From positions 124,001-188,000 of the forward strand of contig MBPM02000013.1 of NCBI GenBank assembly GCA_001695595.3: 64,000 nucleotides of DNA, read 5' to 3'. The notes under the pieces are model-generated. The model worked only from the letters and a program-made list of their open reading frames with translations. It did no database searches and had not been told where the DNA came from. This document shows positions 31,546-45,700 of this stretch, one piece after another. The stretch is from Plasmopara viticola. Taxonomy: Eukaryota; Oomycota; Peronosporomycetes; Peronosporales; Peronosporaceae. A program made the position numbers and the translations under genes. The first letter of the stretch is position 1, and every line of letters begins with the position of its first letter.

Positions 31546-34500
31546 CTACGCTGCCATCCGTAGACCCGTAAGAAACTTGCTGTGCTTGTCCCTTGCAAGT
31601 GCCTTCGTAAATCCGTCCGCGACCATGTCTTCCGTCGGCTTGTATTCAAGTGTGATTTCCTCGCGTTCCACTTTCTCGCGCAGGAAATGAAACTTGATGT
31701 CGATGTGCTTCGTCCGCGAGTGATAAACAGGATTCTTGGCCAGTGCGATGCAACCTTGATTATCTTGATAAATCGTTGTTGCCGAATCGACACCGTACTT
31801 CATGTCCTTGAGCAGACTTCGGAACCAAATAGCCTCTTGCGTCACACTGTACAAACTCATGTACTCTGCTTCCGTGCTTGATGTTGCGACCGTCGGCTGA
31901 CGCTTGGAATTCCACGAAACGGCACTTCCATTCAAGAAGAATACATACCCTGTTGTTGAACGTCGCGTGTCGAGGTCTCCTGCCCAGTTTGCATCAGCAT
32001 ACGCAATCAGCTCTCCCTTGCTCGAGCCGTCAAACACAATGCTGATATCTAGTGTCGTCTTCAAGTACTTCAGAATTCGCTTGGCCGCCGCCCAGTGTGC
32101 CTTGCCGTAACGCTCGCAAAACTTGGCAACTTCACCAACAGCATATGCTATGTCCGGGCGCGTACATGTTGCTATGTACATCAAAGCCCCCACCAGTTCG
32201 CGATATGGGTACTTCGGCGCAAACGCTTCCTCTTCGGGCAACTTCGACAACTTGGAGTTACTGTCCGCTGGTGTGTGCACGTCCTTGCATTGATCAACAC
32301 CAAATTTCTCCGCGAGTCGCTTGATATACGCTTGTTGGTTTATCTTGATCACATGGTCGTCACGCTTGCGGTGTATCTCGATCCCCAGGCAATACTTGAG
32401 CTCTCCGAGTTCTTTGATGCTGAACTCTTCCTTCAGCGCACTCTTGATGTCCTCAATATGATCCATGGTTTTGCAGAACAGCATCAAGTCATCCACGTAA
32501 ATGATGATGATGCTGTACTCGTTTCTCGAAACACGAACGAACACACATGGGTCTGCCGAGGTACCCTTGAAACCTTGATTCTCCAGATGCTTGGTGAGCT
32601 TGCTGTTCCACTGTCGCGCAGCTTGCTTCGTCCCGTAAAGTGCTTTTTGAAGTAAGCACTTCTTTGCCGGGTTTTCTTCATCTTCGAAGCCATCTGGCTG
32701 GTCCATGTAAATCTCCTCTTCAACTTCGCCATACAGGAATGCTGTATCAACGTCGACATTTTCAGCTTCTAAGTCTTCAGCCGCTGCGATCGCCAACACC
32801 GCATTAATCGACTCTTTGCGTGCGACTGGCGCAAACGTCTCATTGTAGTCAATTCCAGGGCGCTGCGTAAACCCCTTTGCGACTAAGCGTGCCTTGAACT
32901 TCACAATATTGCCACTCGGATCACGCTTGATACGGAAGACCCACTTGCACCCAACAGCCTTCTTATGCTGTGGCATGTCCAATAGCTTCCATGTGTTGTG
33001 ATCTTCAAGTGACTTCATCTCGCTCTTCATCGCTTCCAGCCACTGATCCTTGTATTCGCTCTTCATTACTTCTTCGTAGGTGGAAGCTTGTTCCCCACTG
33101 CTCTCCGCGACCAAACAGTGGTGAGAGTCGTACTCTCCCTCGAAGTCGTCCAGATTGAATTCACCGCGGCGTATGTTCGTGAATTCTTTGTCGTAGCGCA
33201 CCAGACCACGCTTCTTCCGAACAGGTCGCACCATCCACTCTTCTTCGCCATCTCGGCCAGGTGTGCTCGATGCACGAGTTGGAACTTGAACGACCACGTT
33301 ATCTTGCCCGTCGTTCCCCGGCTCCTGGCGTGTTCGCATCGGTGGTGTCCTCAAAACTTCCTCTTCAAACGGTGCCTCCGTCTCTTCTTCGTCTTCAATC
33401 ACGTCGACGATCACATTTCTTCTCTTCTCCAGTACCTTCGAGACGGGATGCTCAGCGAACGTCACACTTCTTGAAATCTTGATTGATCCGTCGTCCGCGT
33501 CAAGAAGTCGATACGCCTTGTGTTTCTTTGCATATCCAAGGAAGAAACACTTCACGCCTGAATCATCCAGTTTCTTGCGTCCCGCCTTCGTCACATGCGC
33601 GTAACACTGCGCACCAAATACGCGCATGTGGTCGATACGCGGTTTCCGCTTAAACACCATCTCGTATGGACTTGATCTCTTGTTCGACGCGTTTGGAAGC
33701 ACGTTCCGGATGTCTGTCGCTGTCATGAGAGCTTCACACCAGTATGACTTGTCGAGTCCACTGTCCTTGATCATGCAGCGTGTCATCTCGATCAGTGTCC
33801 GGTTCATGCGCTCTGCCATACCGTTCTGTTCAGGGTTGAACGGTACCGTGAACTCTTGTTTGATAAACTTTGCCTTGCAAAAGTTGTCCATCGCCGCGTT
33901 CCGGTACTCCCCACCGTTGTCACTTCGAAGAACCTTGACCTTTGTCCCAGACAGCGTCTTGATCTCTCGGTAAAACCTTGTGAACGCGCTTGTTACTTCG
34001 CTCTTCTTCCGCAACGGGAAGACCGTCGTGTACCGGTTTTTCATCATGATGAAGCTGACAATGTACTTGTGGCCGGACTTTGAGAGTGGCGTGATTGGCC
34101 CGAGTACGTCAGAACACACCACTTCATCGGAACGCGCAGCCTCCCTGAGCTCTGCGTCTTCCTCACTTGTATTGAAAGACTTTCGCACTTGCTTGGATGT
34201 TGCGCACACATCGCATACAAAGTCCATCTTCATCTCTTCTCCCTTGATTCTTCCATCCTTGACCAGAGCGTTTACCGTGCCATACGATGCGTGACCCAGT
34301 CTTCGGTGCCATAGCTCTGCTTCTGTCTCTGCAACATGGCACTCCGCATCAGCTCGATGTTGAGGTACATCAGGAAACCCTGTTTCCTTCCCGTGGCAAC
34401 CGGTGTTCCGCCACGCTTCACCACGCACTCGTCGCGGGTAATCTCGATCGTCATTCCTCGTGCTGCTGCAGCCGTAAGCGAGAACAAATTCTTCGTCAGT

Positions 34501-35483
34501 TCTTGAACGTGCAGAGTATTTTCCAGCGTGGCATCGCTCCACGCATGCCCGGTCCAAACCCGAAGCTTGACCGTTCCGTAGCCGATGAACTTGAGCTTCA
34601 CATCGTTCTTCGCGCTTGAAACACTGCGCGGCTGTTCAACTATCTTGTAGTCCACGAAGGATCCTCGATCCTTGCACATATGCGCCGATGCTCCGCTGTC
34701 CATGACCCAGCAGTTGCTCGCGTAGCCCTCACTGGCATTGAACGCGATGTTGGACTGGTCATGGTTTGCTTCTCTTGGAATCCGACTTGAACGGCAATCT
34801 CTAGCATAGTGGCCGACCTTGCCACAATTGTAGCACACCCCCGACGGTCCTTTGGGACGTCGTCCTTGTTGCTTCTTCGGGTGCTGCTTGACGCTTCGCT
34901 TGTTTGTGTAGAGAGCCGTTGCTTCCTCTACTCGTGCCGCCTCCTTCTGGCGCACTTCTTCAGCAATCAGCTTACTCACGAGACTGCTGAATTCGAAGCT
35001 GGTGATCGACATCCGGAACGCCTGCACTAAGCTCTCGTAGCTTGCAGGAAGGCTCCTTAGCATGACTGCGCATATGTCTTCTTCACTTGGAGCACAATTT
35101 GCACTTCTCATCTTCATCACCAGGTCTTCAAGCTCCATCACATGTCCACTCATGTTCGACGCCGTGTACTTGAACGAAGCGAACTTCTCCTTCAGCCAAA
35201 GCCGATTCGCCATGTCTTGAGTGTGATGAAACCTTGCCAGTCTTCCCCACGCTTCGGTCGCTGACGTTGCGTCGATCACGTGCATCAGCTGAGAGTCACT
35301 CAAGTTGAGCGCGATCGCAGCGTGTGCTTGCTGCTCCTTGACCGCATTGGGTGCGCCTTCGCCAGAGACGGCTCCCCACAATCCTTTGGACATCAAAGAC
35401 ATCTTCATCTTGTAGCTCCATAACGCGTAGTTGGATCCGTCGAATGGCTCGATCTTGACAACGGAGTCGTTACTTGGGCTCAT
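31546..35483 (-). pseudogene. C2 Gag-Pol, one frameshift
   Basis: Only one lesion is seen: a missing base near 34353 (CATCAGCTCGATG instead of CATCAGCNTCGATG) in the NIEADAE segment between protease and integrase. This leaves two long overlapping frames, 35483-34272 (403 codons, Gag and protease) and 34557-31546 (1003 codons, of which the first 68 or so are out of the family frame). All protease, integrase, RT (YVDD) and RNase H residues are intact. The same deletion occurs in C3 and C4, so it was copied with the array. Confidence 0.9.
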
Positions 35484-35487
35484 AACC

Positions 35488-35693
35488 TGTTAATAATAAT
35501 AAACACGGGATCGGAATGTTAATAAAAATAAACTCAGTAAGTAGTATTTGTGCGTTCATCCTTGTCCTACTCTTTGCTGTCTCTCTTGCTGGCCATTCAT
35601 TCCTTTCGCGCACGATAGCCATTCAATCGCATTGACCAATCACTGGTCATAGTAACGTCCGCCTTTCTTCGATCAGCACATCAATCTTTAACA
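35488..35693 (-). repeat. C2 right LTR (C1 type)
   Basis: 206 bases; carries the AATAATAATAAACACGGG end found in C1. Confidence 0.9.
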
Positions 35694-37042
35694 TCCACGA
35701 CAGGCTACGCTTTCTTCCTTAATGGCAGCGTAGTATCATGGAAGTCTAAAAGGCAACCTACTGTGGCAACATCAAGTACCGAGGCGGAGTATATGGTCTT
35801 ATACTCTGCGACGCAAGCGGCAGTGTGGCTGCGTCTGCTTTTGAGTGATATGGGCTGTGTATTGGAAGGGCCTTCGATGATCTACCAAGACAACCAAGGC
35901 TGCATTGCGTTAGCAAAGAACCCAATCTTTCATGCGCGAACCAAGCACATTGACATCAAATACCACTTCTTACGTGAGAAAGTGGAAGAAGGTGTCATAA
36001 CACTGGAGTACAAGCCGACGGATGAGATGGTAGCGGATGGACTGACGAAGGTACTCGGGCGAATCAAGCATAAAAGTTTCGTCTTTGATCTATGCCTAAG
36101 CGACGGAAAGTAGCCGAACACACGCACACATCAAGGGAGAGTGTTGAAGGTGATGCTGTGGCTATGTGTAATATGTATGTTTTTGCATGTGTAGGTATTC
36201 CGGTATGGTACCGGTAGGGTACCAGTAGGTGACGTCAGACGATAACGTAAGACGATGACGTCAGACAATGACGTCAGAAGCTTCTAGAAGGTTCTAAGCT
36301 TAGATGTAGCAGTAGTGCGAACTAAGTCTTAATGATTCACTTTTGATTTTGCCTTTTCGATCACAAGCCGTCTTCACCTGAAACCTCTGCGTCCTATTCT
36401 TTAAAATTACTGTCTTAGCCGTATTTAGACTCATCCCAAAGGCCTCACGAATATTCCCTACCAATTTTAAAAAGTAATTGGTATGGCGTGAATCATAAAG
36501 GAGTTCGGTGCAGTCATCAGCAAAGCTAATAACTGTATGGGTCGAATCATTGAAAGATTTAGAGTCATAAATTGAGTGAGTACCACTAATTGAGTGAGTG
36601 GCCGATTTACTTTGAAGACCATAATTTTTTGAAGACGAACTCGAAGGAAATTAAGCTAAGGCTCAATAAAGAGCACAAATAATGCCGGCAATAATGGATC
36701 CCCTTGTTGGACCCCCGCACCTAGTTCCAATGGGTCAAGTGGTTGGCCATTGGACATCAGGGTAGTTAGGGTACCCGGGAAGAGGATTCGTATCCAGCAG
36801 CGGAATTGGTCCCCAAATCCATAGTGCATTGGAACCATATCGAGTGCGTCCCATACGACACTATCAAAGGCTTTAGCGAAATCTAGTAGAACGGCGCCAG
36901 CCGGAGAATTGCCACCCCCAAGTAATTGGGTCAAAGCTTGAAACCGTAAATGTGGCGAATATCCCGGCCCGGTACAAATCCAAATTGGTCCGGGTGAAGT
37001 AATATTCCCCGAGCCTATGGGCCAAAATTTTGGGCCCGATTT
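35694..37042. repeat. Array spacer 2 (B 3' end plus LINE RT fragment)
   Basis: A copy of 29959-31307: B RNase H fragment on + (35694-36113), B 3' LTR (36142-36406) with four CRE-like units and the heat-shock element, then the LINE RT fragment on - (36407-37042). Confidence 0.9.
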
Positions 37043-40000
37043 TGTTAATAAAAATAAACTCGGGATCGGAATGTTAATAAAAATAAACTCAGTAAGTAGT
37101 ATTTGTGCGTTCATCCTTGTCCTACTCTTTGCTGTCTCTCTTGCTGGCCATTCATTCCTTTCGCGCACGATAGCCATTCAATCGCATTGACCAATCACTG
37201 GTCATAGTAACGTCCGCCTTTCTTCGATCAGCACATCAATCTTTAACACTCTCCCTTGATGTGCGCGCGAAGTGAGCATCCTACGCTGCCATCCGTAGAC
37301 CCGTAAGAAACTTGCTGTGCTTGTCCCTTGCAAGTGCCTTCGTAAATCCGTCCGCGACCATGTCTTCCGTCGGCTTGTATTCAAGTGTGATTTCCTCGCG
37401 TTCCACTTTCTCGCGCAGGAAATGAAACTTGATGTCGATGTGCTTCGTCCGCGAGTGATAAACAGGATTCTTGGCCAGTGCGATGCAACCTTGATTATCT
37501 TGATAAATCGTTGTTGCCGAATCGACACCGTACTTCATGTCCTTGAGCAGACTTCGGAACCAAATAGCCTCTTGCGTCACACTGTACAAACTCATGTACT
37601 CTGCTTCCGTGCTTGATGTTGCGACCGTCGGCTGACGCTTGGAATTCCACGAAACGGCACTTCCATTCAAGAAGAATACATACCCTGTTGTTGAACGTCG
37701 CGTGTCGAGGTCTCCTGCCCAGTTTGCATCAGCATACGCAATCAGCTCTCCCTTGCTCGAGCCGTCAAACACAATGCTGATATCTAGTGTCGTCTTCAAG
37801 TACTTCAGAATTCGCTTGGCCGCCGCCCAGTGTGCCTTGCCGTAACGCTCGCAAAACTTGGCAACTTCACCAACAGCATATGCTATGTCCGGGCGCGTAC
37901 ATGTTGCTATGTACATCAAAGCCCCCACCAGTTCGCGATATGGGTACTTCGGCGCAAACGCTTCCTCTTCGGGCAACTTCGACAACTTGGAGTTACTGTC
38001 CGCTGGTGTGTGCACGTCCTTGCATTGATCAACACCAAATTTCTCCGCGAGTCGCTTGATATACGCTTGTTGGTTTATCTTGATCACATGGTCGTCACGC
38101 TTGCGGTGTATCTCGATCCCCAGGCAATACTTGAGCTCTCCGAGTTCTTTGATGCTGAACTCTTCCTTCAGCGCACTCTTGATGTCCTCAATATGATCCA
38201 TGGTTTTGCAGAACAGCATCAAGTCATCCACGTAAATGATGATGATGCTGTACTCGTTTCTCGAAACACGAACGAACACACATGGGTCTGCCGAGGTACC
38301 CTTGAAACCTTGATTCTCCAGATGCTTGGTGAGCTTGCTGTTCCACTGTCGCGCAGCTTGCTTCGTCCCGTAAAGTGCTTTTTGAAGTAAGCACTTCTTT
38401 GCCGGATTTTCTTCATCTTCGAAGCCATCTGGCTGGTCCATGTAAATCTCCTCTTCAACTTCGCCATACAGGAATGCTGTATCAACGTCGACATTTTCAG
38501 CTTCTAAGTCTTCAGCCGCTGCGATCGCCAACACCGCATTAATCGACTCTTTGCGTGCGACTGGCGCAAACGTCTCATTGTAGTCAATTCCAGGGCGCTG
38601 CGTAAACCCCTTTGCGACTAAGCGTGCCTTGAACTTCACAATATTGCCACTCGGATCACGCTTGATACGGAAGACCCACTTGCACCCAACAGCCTTCTTA
38701 TGCTGTGGCATGTCCAATAGCTTCCATGTGTTGTGATCTTCAAGTGACTTCATCTCGCTCTTCATCGCTTCCAGCCACTGATCCTTGTATTCGCTCTTCA
38801 TTACTTCTTCGTAGGTGGAAGCTTGTTCCCCACTGCTCTCCGCGACCAAACAGTGGTGAGAGTCGTACTCTCCCTCGAAGTCGTCCAGATTGAATTCACC
38901 GCGGCGTATGTTCGTGAATTCTTTGTCGTAGCGCACCAGACCACGCTTCTTCCGAACAGGTCGCACCATCCACTCTTCTTCGCCATCTCGGCCAGGTGTG
39001 CTCGATGCACGAGTTGGAACTTGAACGACCACGTTATCTTGCCCGTCGTTCCCCGGCTCCTGGCGTGTTCGCATCGGTGGTGTCCTCAAAACTTCCTCTT
39101 CAAACGGTGCCTCCGTCTCTTCTTCGTCTTCAATCACGTCGACGATCACATTTCTTCTCTTCTCCAGTACCTTCGAGACGGGATGCTCAGCGAACGTCAC
39201 ACTTCTTGAAATCTTGATTGATCCGTCGTCCGCGTCAAGAAGTCGATACGCCTTGTGTTTCTTCGCATATCCAAGGAAGAAACACTTCACGCCTGAATCA
39301 TCCAGTTTCTTGCGTCCCGCCTTCGCCACATGCGCGTAACACTGCGCACCAAATACGCGCATGTGGTCGATACGCGGTTTCCGCTTAAACACCATCTCGT
39401 ATGGACTTGATCTCTTGTTCGACGCGTTTGGAAGCACGTTCCGGATGTCTGTCGCTGTCATGAGAGCTTCACACCAGTATGACTTGTCGAGTCCACTGTC
39501 CTTGATCATGCAGCGTGTCATCTCGATCAGTGTCCGGTTCATGCGCTCTGCCATACCGTTCTGTTCAGGGTTGAACGGTACCGTGAACTCTTGTTTGATA
39601 AACTTTGCCTTGCAAAAGTTGTCCATCGCCGCGTTCCGGTACTCCCCACCGTTGTCACTTCGAAGAACCTTGACCTTTGTCCCAGACAGCGTCTTGATCT
39701 CTCGGTAAAACCTTGTGAACGCGCTTGTTACTTCGCTCTTCTTCCGCAACGGGAAGACCGTCGTGTACCGGTTTTTCATCATGATGAAGCTGACAATGTA
39801 CTTGTAGCCGGACTTTGAGAGTGGCGTGATTGGCCCGAGTACGTCAGAACACACCACTTCATCGGAACGCGCAGCCTCCCTGAGCTCTGCGTCTTCCTCA
39901 CTTGTATTGAAAGACTTTCGCACTTGCTTGGATGTTGCGCACACATCGCATACAAAGTCCATCTTCATCTCTTCTCCCTTGATTCTTCCATCCTTGACCA

Positions 40001-41427
40001 GAGCGTTTACCGTGCCATACGATGCGTGACCCAGTCTTCGGTGCCATAGCTCTGCTTCTGTCTCTGCAACATGGCACTCCGCATCAGCTCGATGTTGAGG
40101 TACATCAGGAAACCCTGTTTCCTTCCCGTGGCAACCGGTGTGCCGCCACGCTTCACCACGCACTCGTCGCGGGTAATCTCGATCGTCATTCCTCGTGCTG
40201 CTGCAGCCGTAAGCGAGAACAAATTCTTCGTCAGTTCTTGAACGTGCAGAGTATTTTCCAGCGTGGCATCGATCCACGCATGCCCGGTCCAAACCCGAAG
40301 CTTGACCGTTCCGTAGCCGATGACTTGAGCTTCACATCGTTCTTCGCGCTTGAAACACTGCGCGGCTGTTCAACTATCTTGTAGTCCACGAAGGATCCTC
40401 GATCCTTGCACATATGCGCCGATGCTCCGCTGTCCATGACCCAGCAGTTGCTCGCGTAGCCCTCACTGGCATTGAACGCGATGTTGGACTGGTCATGGTT
40501 TGCTTCTCTTGGAATCCGACTTGAACGGCAATCTCTAGCATAGTGGCCGACCTTGCCACAATTGTAGCACACCCCCGACGGTCCTTTGGGACGTCGTCCT
40601 TGTTGCTTCTTCGGGTGCTGCTTGACGCTTCGCTTGTTTGTGTAGAGAGCCGTTGCTTCCTCTACTCGTGCCGCCTCCTTCTGGCGCACTTCTTCAGCAA
40701 TCAGCTTACTCACGAGACTGCTGAATTCGAAGCTGGTGATCGACATCCGGAACGCCTGCACTAAGCTCTCGTAGCTTGCAGGAAGGCTCCTTAGCATGAC
40801 TGCGCATATGTCTTCTTCACTTGGAGCACAATTTGCACTTCTCATCTTCATCACCAGGTCTTCAAGCTCCATCACATGTCCACTCATGTTCGACGCCGTG
40901 TACTTGAACGAAGCGAACTTCTCCTTCAGCCAAAGCCGATTCGCCATGTCTTGAGTGTGATGAAACCTTGCCAGTCTTCCCCACGCTTCGGTCGCTGACG
41001 TTGCGTCGATCACGTGCATCAGCTGAGAGTCACTCAAGTTGAGCGCGATCGCAGCGTGTGCTTGCTGCTCCTTGACCGCATTGGGTGCGCCTTCGCCAGA
41101 GACGGCTCCCCACAATCCTTTGGACATCAAAGACATCTTCATCTTGTAGCTCCATAACGCGTAGTTGGATCCGTCGAATGGCTCGATCTTGACAACGGAG
41201 TCGTTACTTGGGCTCATAACCTGTTAATAATAATAAACACGGGATCGGAATGTTAATAAAAATAAACTCAGTAAGTAGTATTTGTGCGTTCATCCTTGTC
41301 CTACTCTTTGCTGTCTCTCTTGCTGGCCATTCATTCCTTTCGCGCACGATAGCCATTCAATCGCATTGACCAATCACTGGTCATAGTAACGTCCGCCTTT
41401 CTTCGATCAGCACATCAATCTTTAACA
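37043..41427 (-). mobile_element. Copia element C, copy C3 (recombinant flanks)
   Basis: 4385 bases, GATTT on the left (37038-37042), TCCAC on the right (41428-41432). LTRs are 37043-37248 (C6 type) and 41222-41427 (C1 type). Inside, a stretch from about 39260 to 40270 carries several C6-specific variants (cttcgcat, cttcgccac, ttgtagcc, ggtgtgccg, gcatcgatcc) not found in C1, C2, C4 or C5. Confidence 0.92.
37281..41217 (-). pseudogene. C3 Gag-Pol, two frameshifts
   Basis: It shares the one-base deletion near 40089 with C2 and C4, and a second one-base deletion near 40323 (GATGACTTGAGC) with C1. Open parts are 41217-40231 (Gag, protease), 40222-40007, and 40292-37281 (integrase, RT, RNase H). 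Motifs are intact. The combination of a C1-type and an array-type lesion supports exchange between copies. Confidence 0.9.
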
Positions 41428-42776
41428 TCCACGACAGGCTACGCTTTCTTCCTTAATGGCAGCGTAGTATCATGGAAGTCTAAAAGGCAACCTACTGTGG
41501 CAACATCAAGTACCGAGGCGGAGTATATGGTCTTATACTCTGCGACGCAAGCGGCAGTGTGGCTGCGTCTGCTTTTGAGTGATATGGGCTGTGTATTGGA
41601 AGGGCCTTCGATGATCTACCAAGACAACCAAGGCTGCATTGCGTTAGCAAAGAACCCAATCTTTCATGCGCGAACCAAGCACATTGACATCAAATACCAC
41701 TTCTTACGTGAGAAAGTGGAAGAAGGTGTCATAACACTGGAGTACAAGCCGACGGATGAGATGGTAGCGGATGGACTGACGAAGGTACTCGGGCGAATCA
41801 AGCATAAAAGTTTCGTCTTTGATCTATGCCTAAGCGACGGAAAGTAGCCGAACACACGCACACATCAAGGGAGAGTGTTGAAGGTGATGCTGTGGCTATG
41901 TGTAATATGTATGTTTTTGCATGTGTAGGTATTCCGGTAAGGTACCGGTAGGGTACCAGTAGGTGACGTCAGACGATAACGTAAGACGATGACGTCAGAC
42001 AATGACGTCAGAAGCTTCTAGAAGGTTCTAAGCTTAGATGTAGCAGTAGTGCGAACTAAGTCTTAATGATTCACTTTTGATTTTGCCTTTTCGATCACAA
42101 GCCGTCTTCACCTGAAACCTCTGCGTCCTATTCTTTAAAATTACTGTCTTAGCCGTATTTAGACTCATCCCAAAGGCCTCACGAATATTCCCTACCAATT
42201 TTAAAAAGTAATTGGTATGGCGTGAATCATAAAGGAGTTCGGTGCAGTCATCAGCAAAGCTAATAACTGTATGGGTCGAATCATTGAAAGATTTAGAGTC
42301 ATAAATTGAGTGAGTACCACTAATTGAGTGAGTGGCCGATTTACTTTGAAGACCATAATTTTTTGAAGACGAACTCGAAGGAAATTAAGCTAAGGCTCAA
42401 TAAAGAGCACAAATAATGCCGGCAATAATGGGTCCCCTTGTTGGACCCCCGCACCTAGTTCCAATGGGTCAAGTGGTTGGCCATTGGACATCAGGGTAGT
42501 TAGGGTACCCGGGAAGAGGATTCGTATCCAGCAGCGGAATTGGTCCCCAAATCCATAGTGCATTGGAACCATATCGAGTGCGTCCCATACGACACTATCA
42601 AAGGCTTTAGCGAAATCTAGTAGAACGGCGCCAGCCGGAGAATTGCCACCCCCAAGTAATTGGGTCAAAGCTTGAAACCGTAAATGTGGCGAATATCCCG
42701 GCCCGGTACAAATCCAAATTGGTCCGGGTGAAGTAATATTCCCCGAGCCTATGGGCCAAAATTTTGGGCCCGATTT
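41428..42776. repeat. Array spacer 3 (B 3' end plus LINE RT fragment)
   Basis: RNase H fragment 41428-41847 (+), B 3' LTR 41876-42140, LINE RT fragment 42141-42776 (-). It has GGTAAGGTACC in the LTR, like the B 5' LTR, where spacers 1, 2 and 5 have GGTATGGTACC, and GGGTCCCC where those have GGATCCCC. Confidence 0.9.
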
Positions 42777-45700
42777 TGTTAATAAAAATAAACTCGGGAT
42801 CGGAATGTTAATAAAAATAAACTCAGTAAGTAGTATTTGTGCGTTCATCCTTGTCCTACTCTTTGCTGTCTCTCTTGCTGGCCATTCATTCCTTTCGCGC
42901 ACGATAGCCATTCAATCGCATTGACCAATCACTGGTCATAGTAACGTCCGCCTTTCTTCGATCAGCACATCAATCTTTAACACTCTCCCTTGATGTGCGC
43001 GCGAAGTGAGCATCCTACGCTGCCATCCGTAGACCCGTAAGAAACTTGCTGTGCTTGTCCCTTGCAAGTGCCTTCGTAAATCCGTCCGCGACCATGTCTT
43101 CCGTCGGCTTGTATTCAAGTGTGATTTCCTCGCGTTCCACTTTCTCGCGCAGGAAATGAAACTTGATGTCGATGTGCTTCGTCCGCGAGTGATAAACAGG
43201 ATTCTTGGCCAGTGCGATGCAACCTTGATTATCTTGATAAATCGTTGTTGCCGAATCGACACCGTACTTCATGTCCTTGAGCAGACTTCGGAACCAAATA
43301 GCCTCTTGCGTCACACTGTACAAACTCATGTACTCTGCTTCCGTGCTTGATGTTGCGACCGTCGGCTGACGCTTGGAATTCCACGAAACGGCACTTCCAT
43401 TCAAGAAGAATACATACCCTGTTGTTGAACGTCGCGTGTCGAGGTCTCCTGCCCAGTTTGCATCAGCATACGCAATCAGCTCTCCCTTGCTCGAGCCGTC
43501 AAACACAATGCTGATATCTAGTGTCGTCTTCAAGTACTTCAGAATTCGCTTGGCCGCCGCCCAGTGTGCCTTGCCGTAACGCTCGCAAAACTTGGCAACT
43601 TCACCAACAGCATATGCTATGTCCGGGCGCGTACATGTTGCTATGTACATCAAAGCCCCCACCAGTTCGCGATATGGGTACTTCGGCGCAAACGCTTCCT
43701 CTTCGGGCAACTTCGACAACTTGGAGTTACTGTCCGCTGGTGTGTGCACGTCCTTGCATTGATCAACACCAAATTTCTCCGCGAGTCGCTTGATATACGC
43801 TTGTTGGTTTATCTTGATCACATGGTCGTCACGCTTGCGGTGTATCTCGATCCCCAGGCAATACTTGAGCTCTCCGAGTTCTTTGATGCTGAACTCTTCC
43901 TTCAGCGCACTCTTGATGTCCTCAATATGATCCATGGTTTTGCAGAACAGCATCAAGTCATCCACGTAAATGATGATGATGCTGTACTCGTTTCTCGAAA
44001 CACGAACGAACACACATGGGTCTGCCGAGGTACCCTTGAAACCTTGATTCTCCAGATGCTTGGTGAGCTTGCTGTTCCACTGTCGCGCAGCTTGCTTCGT
44101 CCCGTAAAGTGCTTTTTGAAGTAAGCTCTTCTTTGCCGGATTTTCTTCGAAGCCATCTGGCTGGTCCATGTAAATCTCCTCTTCAACTTCGCCATACAGG
44201 AATGCTGTATCAACGTCGACATTTTCAGCTTCTAAGTCTTCAGCCGCTGCGATCGCCAACACCGCATTAATCGACTCTTTGCGTGCGACTGGCGCAAACG
44301 TCTCATTGTAGTCAATTCCAGGGCGCTGCGTAAACCCCTTTGCGACTAAGCGTGCCTTGAACTTCACAATATTGCCACTCGGATCACGCTTGATACGGAA
44401 GACCCACTTGCACCCAACAGCCTTCTTATGCTGTGGCATGTCCAATAGCTTCCATGTGTTGTGATCTTCAAGTGACTTCATCTCGCTCTTCATCGCTTCC
44501 AGCCACTGATCCTTGTATTCGCTCTTCATTACTTCTTCGTAGGTGGAAGCTTGTTCCCCACTGCTCTCCGCGACCAAACAGTGGTGAGAGTCGTACTCTC
44601 CCTCGAAGTCGTCCAGATTGAATTCACCGCGGCGTATGTTCGTGAATTCTTTGTCGTAGCGCACCAGACCACGCTTCTTCCGAACAGGTCGCACCATCCA
44701 CTCTTCTTCGCCATCTCGGCCAGGTGTGCTCGATGCACGAGTTGGAACTTGAACGACCACGTTATCTTGCCCGTCGTTCCCCGGCTCCTGGCGTGTTCGC
44801 ATCGGTGGTGTCCTCAAAACTTCCTCTTCAAACGGTGCCTCCGTCTCTTCTTCGTCTTCAATCACGTCGACGATCACATTTCTTCTCTTCTCCAGTACCT
44901 TCGAGACGGGATGCTCAGCGAACGTCACACTTCTTGAAATCTTGATTGATCCGTCGTCCGCGTCAAGAAGTCGATACGCCTTGTGTTTCTTTGCATATCC
45001 AAGGAAGAAACACTTCACGCCTGAATCATCCAGTTTCTTGCGTCCCGCCTTCGTCACATGCGCGTAACACTGCGCACCAAATACGCGCATGTGGTCGATA
45101 CGCGGTTTCCGCTTAAACACCATCTCGTATGGACTTGATCTCTTGTTCGACGCGTTTGGAAGCACGTTCCGGATGTCTGTCGCTGTCATGAGAGCTTCAC
45201 ACCAGTATGACTTGTCGAGTCCACTGTCCTTGATCATGCAGCGTGTCATCTCGATCAGTGTCCGGTTCATGCGCTCTGCCATACCGTTCTGTTCAGGGTT
45301 GAACGGTACCGTGAACTCTTGTTTGATAAACTTTGCCTTGCAAAAGTTGTCCATCGCCGCGTTCCGGTACTCCCCACCGTTGTCACTTCGAAGAACCTTG
45401 ACCTTTGTCCCAGACAGCGTCTTGATCTCTCGGTAAAACCTTGTGAACGCGCTTGTTACTTCGCTCTTCTTCCGCAACGGGAAGACCGTCGTGTACCGGT
45501 TTTTCATCATGATGAAGCTGACAATGTACTTGTGGCCGGACTTTGAGAGTGGCGTGATTGGCCCGAGTACGTCAGAACACACCACTTCATCGGAACGCGC
45601 AGCCTCCCTGAGCTCTGCGTCTTCCTCACTTGTATTGAAAGACTTTCGCACTTGCTTGGATGTTGCGCACACATCGCATACAAAGTCCATCTTCATCTCT

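Larger units (their letters stand above)
31308..35693 (-). mobile_element. Copia element C, copy C2 (recombinant flanks)
   Basis: 4386 bases. The left flank is GATTT (31303-31307) and the right flank TCCAC (35694-35698), so it has no matching target duplication. The left LTR is of the C6 type (aataaaaataaactcggg) and the right LTR of the C1 type (aataataataaacacggg). Both facts identify it as a crossover product, not a transposition. Confidence 0.92.

Noticed and set aside
34354..34557. First 68 or so codons (MDRACVERC...) of the 1003-codon frame in C2
   Set aside because: Out of the family frame; they arise from reading the shifted strand upstream of the one-base deletion. The true coding part starts at DAECHVAE.
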